A stretch of DNA of 64,000 nucleotides, taken from positions 82,013 through 146,012 of the forward strand of contig NZ_JADKNH010000004.1 of the NCBI RefSeq assembly GCF_015352425.1, in the 5' to 3' direction. The position numbers were made by a program, and so were the translations under genes. Shown here one piece after another: positions 54,655 through 63,531 of this stretch. The stretch comes from Fusibacter ferrireducens (GTDB lineage: Bacteria; Bacillota; Clostridia; Peptostreptococcales; Acidaminobacteraceae). Each line of letters opens with the position of its first letter. The stretch's first letter is position 1. Under the pieces are notes generated by a model. The model had not been told where the DNA came from, made no database searches, and was given only the letters and a program-made list of their open reading frames with translations.

Positions 54655-54772
54655 AAAGGCCTCCTAGGTTAATAAATATCTTATACCCCGTACAGATTAT
54701 AATAATTGATTGAAATGCCTAATTTATATATTTTTTTGATATAATAGAGTGAATTATAATTAGGAGGATGAA

Positions 54773-55516
54773 ATGAATTCAATTTTAAAATTTTCAGATC
54801 CTTTAATTCAAATAGAAGGACTCCAAAAGGGAATTTTTAAGAAAAGGCCCAATCGTTATCTATCAGAAGTAGAGGTAGATGGTCATATGGAACTTGTACA
54901 CGTTCACGATCCAGGGCGTTTAAAAGAGTTGTTATTTGAAGATAATGCTTGTCTAATTAAACCTGTTCAGAGTGAGAAGCGCAAGACGAAGTGGGATATG
55001 GTTTTCGCTAGAAAAGGTGATGAATGGATTCTAGTTCATTCGGCATACCACAGATATCTTGCTGAAGCACTTTTAAGGCGAGGGCATGAACCTTTTGGAA
55101 CACTTAAAGATCTGAGAGCAGAAGTCAAAGTTGGCAAATCAAGGCTGGATTTTAAAGTTCAAAGTGAAGCCGAGGAAACCGTTTGGATTGAAGTCAAAGG
55201 ATGTTCACTTTCAGAAGACGGACTTGCTAAATTTCCAGATGCACCAACGGATAGGGGGCGTCGACACTTGGAGGAATTGATGACTTTGTTGTCTGAGGCG
55301 GCACCCAATACACGGTGTGCGGTTTTAATTCTTGTTTTAAGTGAAGCAACGGCATTTGAGCCCAATTTTGAAACCGATCCCAAGTTTTATCATACATTTT
55401 ACAGTGCTTTAGAGAGCGGTGTGGAGATTTATCCATGTAAAATTCTATATGATCATAAGATGCAGGCCTTCACATTTAAAGGCATTTTACCGATTAAGGA
55501 GAAACGATATGAGTAG
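54773..55516 (+). CDS. sfsA: SfsA family protein
   Basis: A 247-residue SfsA-like protein with the N-terminal RPNRYLSEVEVDG and HVHDPGRLKELL motifs and the nuclease-like IEVKGCSL segment and FPDAPTDRGRRHL motif. The fold has an OB-like domain plus a restriction-endonuclease-like core. Despite the historic name (sugar fermentation stimulation), its biochemical role is unsettled. It overlaps the next gene by 8 bp. Confidence 0.9.
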   Translation: MNSILKFSDPLIQIEGLQKGIFKKRPNRYLSEVEVDGHMELVHVHDPGRLKELLFEDNACLIKPVQSEKRKTKWDMVFARKGDEWILVHSAYHRYLAEALLRRGHEPFGTLKDLRAEVKVGKSRLDFKVQSEAEETVWIEVKGCSLSEDGLAKFPDAPTDRGRRHLEELMTLLSEAAPNTRCAVLILVLSEATAFEPNFETDPKFYHTFYSALESGVEIYPCKILYDHKMQAFTFKGILPIKEKRYE

Positions 55517-55811
55517 TATATTTTTGTATTTGCTATTGCTTATAGTAGGTGGTTTTCTGAGTTATAGGGGCGTTGTGCCACGAAAGCTCTTTGATAAACT
55601 TGAACATATTCAGCTCATTTGTCTCTTTATTTTACTTTTTGCAATGGGGTTGAGAATTGGAATGGATGATCGCGTGATCAATGCTTTTTTAAAATTGGGG
55701 ATTCATGCGACACTATTTGCTCTTGTATCTATTTTTTTCAGTATTTTAACCGTATGGCTTTTTAGGAAAACATTATTAAAACTTCTGACGAAAAAAGAGG
55801 TGCAATCATGA
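55509..55811 (+). CDS. LysO-type lysine exporter, N-terminal part
   Basis: The ATG at 55509, preceded by AAGGAGA, gives a 100-residue protein with three hydrophobic helices and the internal motif FAMGLRIGMDD, matching the first part of single-chain LysO (DUF340). It ends in a 4-bp overlap with the second part, so the exporter is split into two co-translated chains. Confidence 0.8.
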   Translation: MSSIFLYLLLLIVGGFLSYRGVVPRKLFDKLEHIQLICLFILLFAMGLRIGMDDRVINAFLKLGIHATLFALVSIFFSILTVWLFRKTLLKLLTKKEVQS

Positions 55812-56407
55812 CATTAAAGATTATTGGCGTAGTTATTCTTGGGATGATCCTAGGGTTATTTATTCCAGAAACTTACTATGGTATGACAGACCACATGTTG
55901 AATATAGGCCTTTGTTTCCTGCTCTTTTTCGTAGGGGTGGATATCGGTAAAAATAAGGATATTTTTAAAAATATTAAAAGATCAGGACCGCTTTTTATAC
56001 TCATTCCCATGGGAGTTGCAGCTGGGAGTATCTTGGGGTCCATCATACTTGGGTTTGCATTGGGCTATCCCATTAATGAATCCGGTGCCATCGGTGCAGG
56101 ATTTGCGTGGTATTCATTGTCTTCAATCATTATAGCACCGTATAGTTCTGAACTCTCAGTGCTGTCATTCTTAACCAATTTGATCAGAGAAATATTGGCG
56201 ATTATGATCATCCCCTTTGTCGCAAAACACATTGGATTTGCTGAGGCGATTGCACCTGGTGGTGCCACAGCCATGGATACAACGCTCCCCATTGTTTCAA
56301 AAAATACAAATGCCGAAACCGCGATTTTATCCTTTACGACAGGATTGATTCTTTCGATGCTGGTGCCTATACTGGTACCGTTTATATTGAATTTAGGCAT
56401 TTTATAA
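55808..56407 (+). CDS. lysO: LysO-type lysine exporter, C-terminal part
   Basis: A 199-residue membrane protein of the LysO (YbjE/DUF340) family with about six helices, the repeated FVGVDIGKNKD motif, GAGFAWYSLSS and MDTTLP near the end. LysO exports L-lysine and toxic analogues in E. coli. The ATGA overlap with the preceding small chain suggests they form one transporter. Confidence 0.82.
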   Translation: MTLKIIGVVILGMILGLFIPETYYGMTDHMLNIGLCFLLFFVGVDIGKNKDIFKNIKRSGPLFILIPMGVAAGSILGSIILGFALGYPINESGAIGAGFAWYSLSSIIIAPYSSELSVLSFLTNLIREILAIMIIPFVAKHIGFAEAIAPGGATAMDTTLPIVSKNTNAETAILSFTTGLILSMLVPILVPFILNLGIL

Positions 56408-56408
56408 A

Positions 56409-56461
56409 ATGCATTTCTTTGGCAGTACAATGGCATGTATAGGTCGCGTAATGAAATGCAT
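56409..56461 (+). repeat. 9-bp inverted repeat after lysO
   Basis: ATGCATTTC (56409-56417) and GAAATGCAT (56453-56461) are perfect inverted copies across a 35-bp spacer, just before the terminator. Possible hairpin or small repeat element; function unknown. Confidence 0.5.
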
Positions 56462-56469
56462 ATTAAAAG

Positions 56470-56570
56470 AAGGCAATCTCAATGAAATATCGAACCGACT
56501 TCCCGCTACTGGACATCAAGTTTATCAGAGGGGAGTCGGTTCATAGGTTCAAAGTGAGATTGCCTTTTTA
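56470..56570. terminator. Large branched bidirectional terminator lysO/tpx
   Basis: AAGGCAATCTCA (56470-56481) pairs with TGAGATTGCCTT (56555-56566), running into a T tract. Inside, GAACCGACTTCCC (56492-56504) pairs with GGGAGTCGGTTC (56531-56542). The total of about 100 nt is unusually long for a terminator. Confidence 0.8.
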
Positions 56571-56595
56571 ATCTATAAGAGATTGATACTATTGT

Positions 56596-57099
56596 TTAAA
56601 GTAATGTTTTTACGAATTCTAGCGCCTTATCATAATCAGGATGCGTAGCAACTTCCTTGACGTATTCCACATATTTTACGGTTTCATCCTTATCTACAAT
56701 GACAATACCTCTAGCAAGCAAGCGGAGGTCTTCAATAGCAAAACCATACTTCATGCCGAAGTCAAGTGTCCTATGATCTGATACAACAATTGAGTTTTCG
56801 ATGTCATTTGCCACACAGAATCTCTGTTGCGCAAAAGGAAGATCCACGCTGATGGTGAGTACCACAACTTCAGGATGTTTTGTTGCCTCTTCATTAAAAG
56901 AAATCGTTTGGAACTCACAAATTTTTGTATCCACAGATGGCACCACGCTAATAATTTTAAGTTTGCCCTTTAGTTCTGAAAAATTGAAAGGTGTCATGTC
57001 TTTATTAACTGCCGAAAAATCAGGTGCTTTATCATTGACTTTAATCTCATTTCCCAACAATTTGATTGGATTGCCGCCCATTGTAATATTTTCTCTCAT
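56596..57099 (-). CDS. tpx: Thiol peroxidase
   Basis: The ATG at 57099 behind GGAGGC gives 167 residues. It is an atypical 2-Cys peroxiredoxin with peroxidatic C61 (SVDTKICEFQ) and resolving C95 (QQRFC), the same spacing as E. coli Tpx. It reduces peroxides using thioredoxin-type donors, possibly the TrxB/PDO pair at 15391-17141. Confidence 0.95.
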   Translation of the reverse strand: MRENITMGGNPIKLLGNEIKVNDKAPDFSAVNKDMTPFNFSELKGKLKIISVVPSVDTKICEFQTISFNEEATKHPEVVVLTISVDLPFAQQRFCVANDIENSIVVSDHRTLDFGMKYGFAIEDLRLLARGIVIVDKDETVKYVEYVKEVATHPDYDKALEFVKTLL

Positions 57100-57292
57100 T
57101 TTTGCCTCCAAGTAAGTTTAGTGTTATTATATTTAACAAGTATTGTTCCTTATATTCATTCCATTTTAAATGCATTTTAAACACCCTATAAGATTATTTA
57201 CAATTTATTAAAATGTTGAAATGTTAGAAATTTGAGTGTATCATTAATACAGGTTCGCCCCTGGGGATTAAATGTGTATGATGGCGGATAAT

Positions 57293-57364
57293 TGTGGATT
57301 AAAAGCGTAAATTTATTATGTTATCCACAGAAAATGTGTGTAAACAGGTTAAAAGTGTGGATAA
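57293..57364. promoter_or_regulatory. Cluster of DnaA-box-like sites
   Basis: A perfect TTATCCACA (57321-57329, plus strand), a perfect TGTGGATAA (57356-57364, the same box on the minus strand) and a one-mismatch TGTGGATTA (57293-57301) lie within 72 bp upstream of the 57388 gene. They match the consensus 9-mer bound by DnaA. No replication gene is near. Confidence 0.5.
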
Positions 57365-57387
57365 ACATTCATATATAGGAGGATAAC

Positions 57388-57867
57388 ATGTTTAAAGAAA
57401 TGAGAAGGAAAGAAAAAGAAATGACTGAAGAACGCGTTACAGAAATTTTAATGACAGGAGAATATGGCGTTCTCAGCGTACTGGATGCATCGGGATATCC
57501 TTATGGTGTTCCAGTGAATTATGTCTATGATCAGGATAAAATATATGTTCATTGTGCGAAAGCGGGTGCTAAGCTTGAAGCCATATTGAAGCACTCCAAG
57601 GTGAGTTTTAACATCGTTAAGACACATGGTGTCATCGCTGAGCGCTTCACAAGTTTTTATGAGAGTGTAACCGTTTTTGGAAATGCATTTCTTGTGGAAG
57701 GTGAAGACACGATTGCACCACTTAAAGCGTTTATTGATAAATATGCTTCTGATTATACTGAAAGTGGATATAAGTATGCGGAAGGCAGTTTTATGAAGAC
57801 TATGATCATAGAAATCAAACCACAAAACATCACTGGAAAGTCCAGTAATATGCCTGTGCAGGCATAA
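57388..57867 (+). CDS. Pyridoxamine 5'-phosphate oxidase-like flavin-binding protein (NimA-like)
   Basis: A 159-residue split-barrel protein starting MFKEMRRKEKEM, with GVLSVLDASGYPYGVPVNY and a conserved IYVHCAKAGAKLEAI segment, as in NimA-type nitroimidazole reductases and related flavin- or heme-binding proteins. The substrate is unknown. AGGAGG precedes the ATG, behind DnaA-box-like sites. Confidence 0.83.
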   Translation: MFKEMRRKEKEMTEERVTEILMTGEYGVLSVLDASGYPYGVPVNYVYDQDKIYVHCAKAGAKLEAILKHSKVSFNIVKTHGVIAERFTSFYESVTVFGNAFLVEGEDTIAPLKAFIDKYASDYTESGYKYAEGSFMKTMIIEIKPQNITGKSSNMPVQA

Positions 57868-57879
57868 TGAGGAGTTAAA

Positions 57880-58686
57880 ATGTCGAATTCAATTTTAAAT
57901 CAAGCAATTCATTCAGAATATGCTGAAGTGATTCAGATTTCAAAAACAGCTGGTGAAATTCAAAAAGAGTACTTTCGAACCCGCTCATTTAAAATTAAGA
58001 CGAAAAGTAGTGCAGTTGATCTCGTCACTGAGGTGGACGTTAAATGTGACCAATATATTGTGGAACAACTTAAGCGATTGTTTCCAGAGGATCAAATTCT
58101 CTCTGAAGAGCAAGGGCTCTATGTGCCTGAAACTAAAAAGAGCGCCTATAAATGGATCATAGATCCACTGGATGGTACGACAAATTTCAGCAATGGCATT
58201 CCTATTTTCGCTGTGTCCATTGCAAGATGGTGTGAAAATAAACCCGTTTTTGGTGTGGTTTATGTGCCCATGCTGGATGAACTCTTCTATGCTGAAAAAG
58301 GACGTGGTGCTTATCACAATCATGAACGCATACAGCGTTCAGATTGTGATCAATTGAATCAAGCGGTTGTCGGCACAGGATTTCCATATAATCGTGCCAC
58401 GGCTCGGAATAACAACGGAGAGAATATTCAAAAGATGATTCCATTAATCAAGGGTGCTCGTCGATTGGGTGCTGCTGCATATGACCTTTGTCTTGTGGCA
58501 ATGGGTGTTCTAGACGCATTTTGGGAACTCCGTTTGGCTCAGTGGGACTTGGCAGCAGGCATGTTGATTATTGAGGAAGCTGGGGGTACATTCTACTATA
58601 TAGAAGAAGGGCAAATGTACAATGTGATTACTGGTAATGAGCATTTAGTTGCCCAAATCCAAGAGCTTGTAGATTTGGAGAATTAA
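57880..58686 (+). CDS. Inositol monophosphatase family protein
   Basis: A 268-residue Mg-dependent phosphatase with the family metal motifs LVTEVDVKCD, SEEQG, IDPLDGTTNFSNGIP and the C-terminal WELRLAQWDLAAGMLIIEEAGG. It may act on inositol phosphates, other sugar phosphates or related substrates. Start 12 bp behind the preceding gene, with a GAGGAG RBS. Confidence 0.92.
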   Translation: MSNSILNQAIHSEYAEVIQISKTAGEIQKEYFRTRSFKIKTKSSAVDLVTEVDVKCDQYIVEQLKRLFPEDQILSEEQGLYVPETKKSAYKWIIDPLDGTTNFSNGIPIFAVSIARWCENKPVFGVVYVPMLDELFYAEKGRGAYHNHERIQRSDCDQLNQAVVGTGFPYNRATARNNNGENIQKMIPLIKGARRLGAAAYDLCLVAMGVLDAFWELRLAQWDLAAGMLIIEEAGGTFYYIEEGQMYNVITGNEHLVAQIQELVDLEN

Positions 58687-58688
58687 AC

Positions 58689-59339
58689 ATGGGCAAATCC
58701 GTTATGCTCATCATGGGCAGTCATCGTAAGCATAAGAATACGGCGTTTTTTAGTGAACGCCTAAGAATTGCGTTTGAAGAACGTGCATTTGAGGTCTCTT
58801 ATTTTGATGTCAACGATCTTAAAATAGAACATTGTACAGATTGTGGTTACTGTAGCAAGCACTTTTCAAAATGTGTTTTTGAAGATGATATGAATTCGGT
58901 TTATGAGGCCTTCAAGACGAGCAAACATGTGATCTTTGTATCTCCAGTGTACATGAATAATATTACAAGTAAGCTTAAATTATTAGTGGATAGGTGTCAA
59001 ATGATTTTTATGTGTAAATACGCACACAATGAATCTTTCGTTTTGGATACGCATGTGACGACAGCGCATGAGGCATTAAAGGGTTCAGAGCAATCTCATT
59101 TAAACAGGTGTGGCACAGGAATCATCGTGTCATTGGGTGGTGCTAGATCATATGAAAATCAATATGTAGGAAGCGAATTGACGCTTGACTTAATCTTCAA
59201 TAATTTGAGCCTTCCTCTGAAAAAACATATTCAGTTTAGTGGAACAGACCATGTTACACTTGAAGGACGGTTAGAAGAAGTTGATGCTGCAATTGAACTC
59301 ATTGTAAACGAGGTGATCAAAAATGAGTCAAAAATTTAA
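58689..59339 (+). CDS. Flavodoxin-like NAD(P)H reductase family protein
   Basis: A 216-residue flavodoxin-fold protein with MIMGSHRKHKNTAFF phosphate loop, a Cys cluster C-x2-C-x2-C-x5-C (CTDCGYCSKHFSKC) and SPVYMNNITSKLKLLVDR. The cluster resembles iron-sulfur flavoproteins, which may bind a cluster in addition to FMN. Its 3' end overlaps the next gene by 17 bp, indicating coupling. Confidence 0.82.
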   Translation: MGKSVMLIMGSHRKHKNTAFFSERLRIAFEERAFEVSYFDVNDLKIEHCTDCGYCSKHFSKCVFEDDMNSVYEAFKTSKHVIFVSPVYMNNITSKLKLLVDRCQMIFMCKYAHNESFVLDTHVTTAHEALKGSEQSHLNRCGTGIIVSLGGARSYENQYVGSELTLDLIFNNLSLPLKKHIQFSGTDHVTLEGRLEEVDAAIELIVNEVIKNESKI

Positions 59340-60162
59340 ATTAGCTGTTATTCAGATGAAAATTAGTGAATCTAAAGTAGATTCTGTCCATAAAGCGATT
59401 GAGAATGTTGCCTATATGGCAGATAAGGGTGCGAATATGGTTGTTTTGCCTGAAATGTTTAACTGTCCATATGAGACATACCGTTTTCCAGCTTACGCAG
59501 AAGCAGAGGGTGGGGATACTTATCAAAGACTTTCTAAAATAGCAAAAGAAAAAAAAGTTTATCTTGTTGCGGGTTCTGTCCCAGAAGTAGAGGCGGATCG
59601 TATTTATAATACAACATATATTTTTGGCCCGAGTGGTGATCTCATTGGCAAACATAGAAAAATGCATCTCTTTGAAATTGATATCGTCAATGGACAATAT
59701 TTTAGAGAAGCGGAAACGCTAACAGCAGGAAAATCTGTGACCGTGGTGGATACTGAGTTCGGCAAAATAGGTGTGGCAATCTGCTTTGACGTCAGATTTC
59801 CAGAACTTGCAAGACTTATGGCCCAGCAAGGGGCTGAAATGCTCATTTATCCTGCTGCATTTAACATGACCACTGGCCCTGCGCATTGGGAGCTCCTTTT
59901 TAGATCACGCGCGATTGATCAACAGGTTTTCACAGTGGGATGTGCACCTGCACGAGACTATGAATCCAATTATATTTCATATGGCAACTCTATTATTGTC
60001 AACCCGTGGGGTGAAGTCATCGGACGATTAAATGATGAAGAGGGGTATCTCTTTGGAGAAATTGACCTGAGTGAAGTGAGTCAAATTAGGGCTCAGTTAC
60101 CTTTAAATCAATCCATCAGAGATGATGTCTATGAGCTCAAAACGATTTTAAAGGAGGACTAA
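59323..60162 (+). CDS. Carbon-nitrogen hydrolase (omega-amidase/nitrilase family)
   Basis: A 279-residue hydrolase with the catalytic triad E44 (LPEMFNCPY), K113 (GKHRKMHLF) and C154 (AICFDVRFPE). It is closest in pattern to Nit2-like omega-amidases that deamidate alpha-ketoglutaramate or ketosuccinamate. It overlaps the preceding flavodoxin-like gene. Confidence 0.9.
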   Translation: MSQKFKLAVIQMKISESKVDSVHKAIENVAYMADKGANMVVLPEMFNCPYETYRFPAYAEAEGGDTYQRLSKIAKEKKVYLVAGSVPEVEADRIYNTTYIFGPSGDLIGKHRKMHLFEIDIVNGQYFREAETLTAGKSVTVVDTEFGKIGVAICFDVRFPELARLMAQQGAEMLIYPAAFNMTTGPAHWELLFRSRAIDQQVFTVGCAPARDYESNYISYGNSIIVNPWGEVIGRLNDEEGYLFGEIDLSEVSQIRAQLPLNQSIRDDVYELKTILKED

Positions 60163-60164
60163 GC

Positions 60165-61124
60165 GTGAAATTTTATAAGATGCAAGGGACTGGAAATGAT
60201 TTCATTATCATTGATGAACGCAGGGCAGTTGAAAAATTTGAAGAACTCTATGAACACAATTCAGAAGCGCGTCATCAGATTGCGCAAAATCTCTGCGAAA
60301 TTTTCGGGACAGATGGCGTCATGTTTGTACTTGAAAGCAAAATTGCGGATGCAAAAATGCGTATTTTCAATGCAGATGGCACAGAGGCAATGATGTGCGG
60401 CAATGGCTTAAGATGTTTTGGCAGATACGTATTAGATGATCTGGGGTTAGATGAAATCAAAGTTGAAACGGCAAAAGCTGAATATTCCGTCAAACGTGTT
60501 CCTGATTTCAATCCATATCTGGAGGGTTTTGAAATCCTGTTGAATAATGTCAAAGCATTTGGGAAAACAGAACAGTCAAAAGCGCTTGAAAAACAATTTG
60601 ACTTGAAATACGCCTATGATTTTGAGTTTTTTACGATTTCCAATCTACATGTTGTGAGCATACAGGAAAAAGCAATTCCAAATGATACGACATTATTAGA
60701 AATCGGGGGATATGCCAATAGTTCCGATTCACCTTTTGAGCTAGGTGTAAATGTAAACTTTTGTACCGTGCTGGATGAGGATAAGCTTTATGTGAGAACC
60801 TTTGAAAGAGGCGTTGGGATTACAAAATCTTGTGGGACAGGTATGACTTCCAGTGTGACGAGATATGCAAGAGATCAGAATCGGTTTCAGAAGTGGATAG
60901 AGGTTTTTAATGATGGTGGCATGATCCGATGTAATGTTGAAGAAGTGGCCCCTGATACTTATCATGCTAAATTTGTAGGCAATGCTTCTTACGAATTTGC
61001 ATTTGAAGCAGAGGTTGAACGGTTAGGCACGCTTAAAAGGTCCGAGTTAAAGATTGAAGACGCGACACATGAGGTTAATCAATATCAATTATTTTTAGAG
61101 TGGACTAAAAAGCAAATTAGATAG
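60165..61124 (+). CDS. dapF: Diaminopimelate epimerase
   Basis: A 319-residue enzyme that converts LL- to meso-diaminopimelate for lysine and peptidoglycan synthesis. The two catalytic cysteines are in AMMCGNGLRC (C78) and KSCGTGM (C223). It is longer than the usual ~275 residues owing to a C-terminal extension of about 40 residues. It starts 2 bp behind the nitrilase gene, so the operon continues. Confidence 0.93.
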   Translation: MKFYKMQGTGNDFIIIDERRAVEKFEELYEHNSEARHQIAQNLCEIFGTDGVMFVLESKIADAKMRIFNADGTEAMMCGNGLRCFGRYVLDDLGLDEIKVETAKAEYSVKRVPDFNPYLEGFEILLNNVKAFGKTEQSKALEKQFDLKYAYDFEFFTISNLHVVSIQEKAIPNDTTLLEIGGYANSSDSPFELGVNVNFCTVLDEDKLYVRTFERGVGITKSCGTGMTSSVTRYARDQNRFQKWIEVFNDGGMIRCNVEEVAPDTYHAKFVGNASYEFAFEAEVERLGTLKRSELKIEDATHEVNQYQLFLEWTKKQIR

Positions 61125-61136
61125 CAAGAAAATCAG

Positions 61137-61187
61137 AATATCTCCGCATCAAATGAACATGTATTTGATGCGGAGATATTTTTTTGA
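61137..61187 (+). terminator. Terminator after dapF
   Basis: AATATCTCCGCATCAAAT (61137-61154) pairs perfectly with ATTTGATGCGGAGATATT (61163-61180) around 8 bases, followed by TTTTTTG. Confidence 0.93.
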
Positions 61188-61283
61188 TTTCAAGTGAATA
61201 AGCTACTTTTAATATTCATAGGTTGACAGCTTTTAAATAATTATTATAGAATAAAGACGATAAAAAATAGGGAAGGGGCTTTT

Positions 61284-63437
61284 ATGAAAAAAATTATAGT
61301 CATATTATTAATTTTGGGGTTAATTTTAACATCTTGTGGTACAGAGAGTGTTTCGCCACCTGAAAAAGAGCTTGATAATAAGGCGAACTTAGAACAAGTC
61401 AATGAGAATGAAGTCAGTAAAAAAGAACCAACTGATGAGCAGAATACCTCTGCAGCTGATTTAAATGCTGAAGTGGATCAGACTACACCAGATTCGACCA
61501 CACCAGATCCGACAAACCAGGTATTGGGTTCTGTGGATAGAACCAATATACCAGAAGCGTTAGGAGGGCATAAGGTCCGATCATATGAAAAGACTGATAC
61601 ATCCTTTAATATTGTAATGGATGGAATATATGAAGCGGTTGAAGGTGTTCTGATTAAGGATGAATTGAATGATGGGTATGGATTTTCAATGGCAGATCGG
61701 TATTATGATACGCTGGAATCCTTTGAGATCTCATTTCCCGATAATGGCAATTTTGAGACGTTTAAAGTGACGCCGCCAGGTGGATTGATCGAAATGGATA
61801 AGGCACAAATTATAAGCGTTATGGGGCATGATGCCATTGCAAAGCTGGACAATGGGGAACAGATACAGGTAACATGCAATATAAGAAATTATACGAATTC
61901 AATTTACTATAAATCTGAAGGCTTTTCAACTGCAGATATTGAGATTATCGTTTTTAATAAATCGCTGTTGGCAGATTTAATCTTAAAATATTTTGAGGAT
62001 ATATCACTTAGTAAGCAAGAGATTATAGACCAGTTAAGGTATGACTATTATGATTTCACGTCTGATGGCATAGCAGATGTGATCTGTTATTCGCCTAGTG
62101 GCAATGGCTTCAATAATACAGCTTTTTTCACTGTAAAAGAAGGCGAGATTACTTTAGTGCCCTGTGATTATGGCTGGGCAAAATATGAGCAAGCATATCA
62201 TCTCAATGGGCCTTTTATTATTAAAGATGCCACCGGCGGCGGGACAGGATTATATACTCAAACGCGAGAACTCTTAGTCTATAATGGTGAAAAAGTTATT
62301 TCTACTGGTGTCATATTGGTGCAAAATGCCAGAACATCAGCACCGGATTATGAAACAGAGACAGTGGGCACAACACAGTTTGATGCCTCAGAAGATTATA
62401 CACGTTTTATTCATGAAGTCGAGACGACAGGTACGGAGCACTCTTATAAGAAAACGAAATACGTTTATGATCCAAGTACCTATACGTTTGAGATTACTGA
62501 GCTAGAAAATACAAATTCAAATCAGAATGAAGTTGTGAATAATGACCTCAATAATGGTTCGACATCGAGCTACGATATAAAAACATTAAAAGAAGGTCAG
62601 AAAATAGAACAATTTACGATTAAAAATATAAATTATATAGAAAATGAAAGTACCTCATTTGAACTAGAAGGAGAAGTAACTCTAGAAGGCGTCATAGAGT
62701 ATGATGAGATGTGGTATGAATTTGTATTTACAAGTCACGAAAATATGCTTAATCGTCCAATACAAATAGATGATTATTCATTCTATAAGCCCGAGTATGT
62801 TGCCTTTGATCAAGAGCTGCTCTCGAAAGAGGCAATGGCATACGTCAAAGAAAATAAGGATATAAAAGTCAATGTTACATTTTCCAAATACAGTATGGCT
62901 ACAAAAGATGGTACTGAAGGCGGTAGTCGTATTGAAATTAAAGACATCCAAGTGTTGACCGATCTCAATCAGAAGAGCGGTGGCACCCAAGACAATAATA
63001 ACGCCACAGGGCAGATTTTACAGGGGTTAGAAAATGAGGTTTTCTTGACGGACAATGGAGATTTCTTTGTGGACTATTCTAAGTATAGATGTGTTGTGGT
63101 GCCTATGAAAGCATCTAAAAATCTGGATGTCATATCTGGTCATCTGATACCAGTCCAATTTTCAGATGAAGAACCGAGGTTATCTTTCTCCGTATTCGGT
63201 GAGTTGGAGGATGTTAAGATCAATTATGTAGCTAACATGGGAGAAGAAGGACTTTGGCAAGAAGTGGGGCGCATTAAGGATGCATTGGTCTTGATTGCCG
63301 CGTCGCTCCCAAATGACATGTCTTTTGTCAAAGTGTATGGCAGAGTCCATAAAGGTGATGGTACGTATGAAAATGTCGAGTTTACGTTGGATGATGTAAG
63401 AGATGACATTTCTTATAAGGTTTATACTGTGGAGTAA
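61284..63437 (+). CDS. Large surface lipoprotein of unknown function
   Basis: A 717-residue protein with a lipoprotein signal (LILTSC, C18), a Thr/Pro/Asp-rich low-complexity linker (about 20-85), then several beta-rich regions. One part (about 245-370) resembles a repeat-like VCBS/beta-propeller segment (FTSDGIADVICYSPSG). A second Asn-rich linker occurs near 405-425. No catalytic motif was recognised. It is followed by a good terminator and stands alone. Confidence 0.75.
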   Translation: MKKIIVILLILGLILTSCGTESVSPPEKELDNKANLEQVNENEVSKKEPTDEQNTSAADLNAEVDQTTPDSTTPDPTNQVLGSVDRTNIPEALGGHKVRSYEKTDTSFNIVMDGIYEAVEGVLIKDELNDGYGFSMADRYYDTLESFEISFPDNGNFETFKVTPPGGLIEMDKAQIISVMGHDAIAKLDNGEQIQVTCNIRNYTNSIYYKSEGFSTADIEIIVFNKSLLADLILKYFEDISLSKQEIIDQLRYDYYDFTSDGIADVICYSPSGNGFNNTAFFTVKEGEITLVPCDYGWAKYEQAYHLNGPFIIKDATGGGTGLYTQTRELLVYNGEKVISTGVILVQNARTSAPDYETETVGTTQFDASEDYTRFIHEVETTGTEHSYKKTKYVYDPSTYTFEITELENTNSNQNEVVNNDLNNGSTSSYDIKTLKEGQKIEQFTIKNINYIENESTSFELEGEVTLEGVIEYDEMWYEFVFTSHENMLNRPIQIDDYSFYKPEYVAFDQELLSKEAMAYVKENKDIKVNVTFSKYSMATKDGTEGGSRIEIKDIQVLTDLNQKSGGTQDNNNATGQILQGLENEVFLTDNGDFFVDYSKYRCVVVPMKASKNLDVISGHLIPVQFSDEEPRLSFSVFGELEDVKINYVANMGEEGLWQEVGRIKDALVLIAASLPNDMSFVKVYGRVHKGDGTYENVEFTLDDVRDDISYKVYTVE

Positions 63438-63485
63438 GTCAAGGTAATTGCTAGTAGTATGCCATTTGTATCTCAAAAAAAGAAG

Positions 63486-63526
63486 CAGATAAAAAACATT
63501 TTTTAAGTGTTTTTTATCTGTTTTTC
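63486..63526. terminator. Bidirectional terminator after the lipoprotein gene
   Basis: CAGATAAAAAACA (63486-63498) pairs perfectly with TGTTTTTTATCTG (63508-63520), followed by TTTTTCT, between convergent genes. Confidence 0.85.
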
Positions 63527-63531
63527 TATTT

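Noticed and set aside
57293-57364. Chromosomal replication origin
   Set aside because: Only three DnaA-like boxes are present, without an AT-rich unwinding element, dnaA or dnaN next to them.
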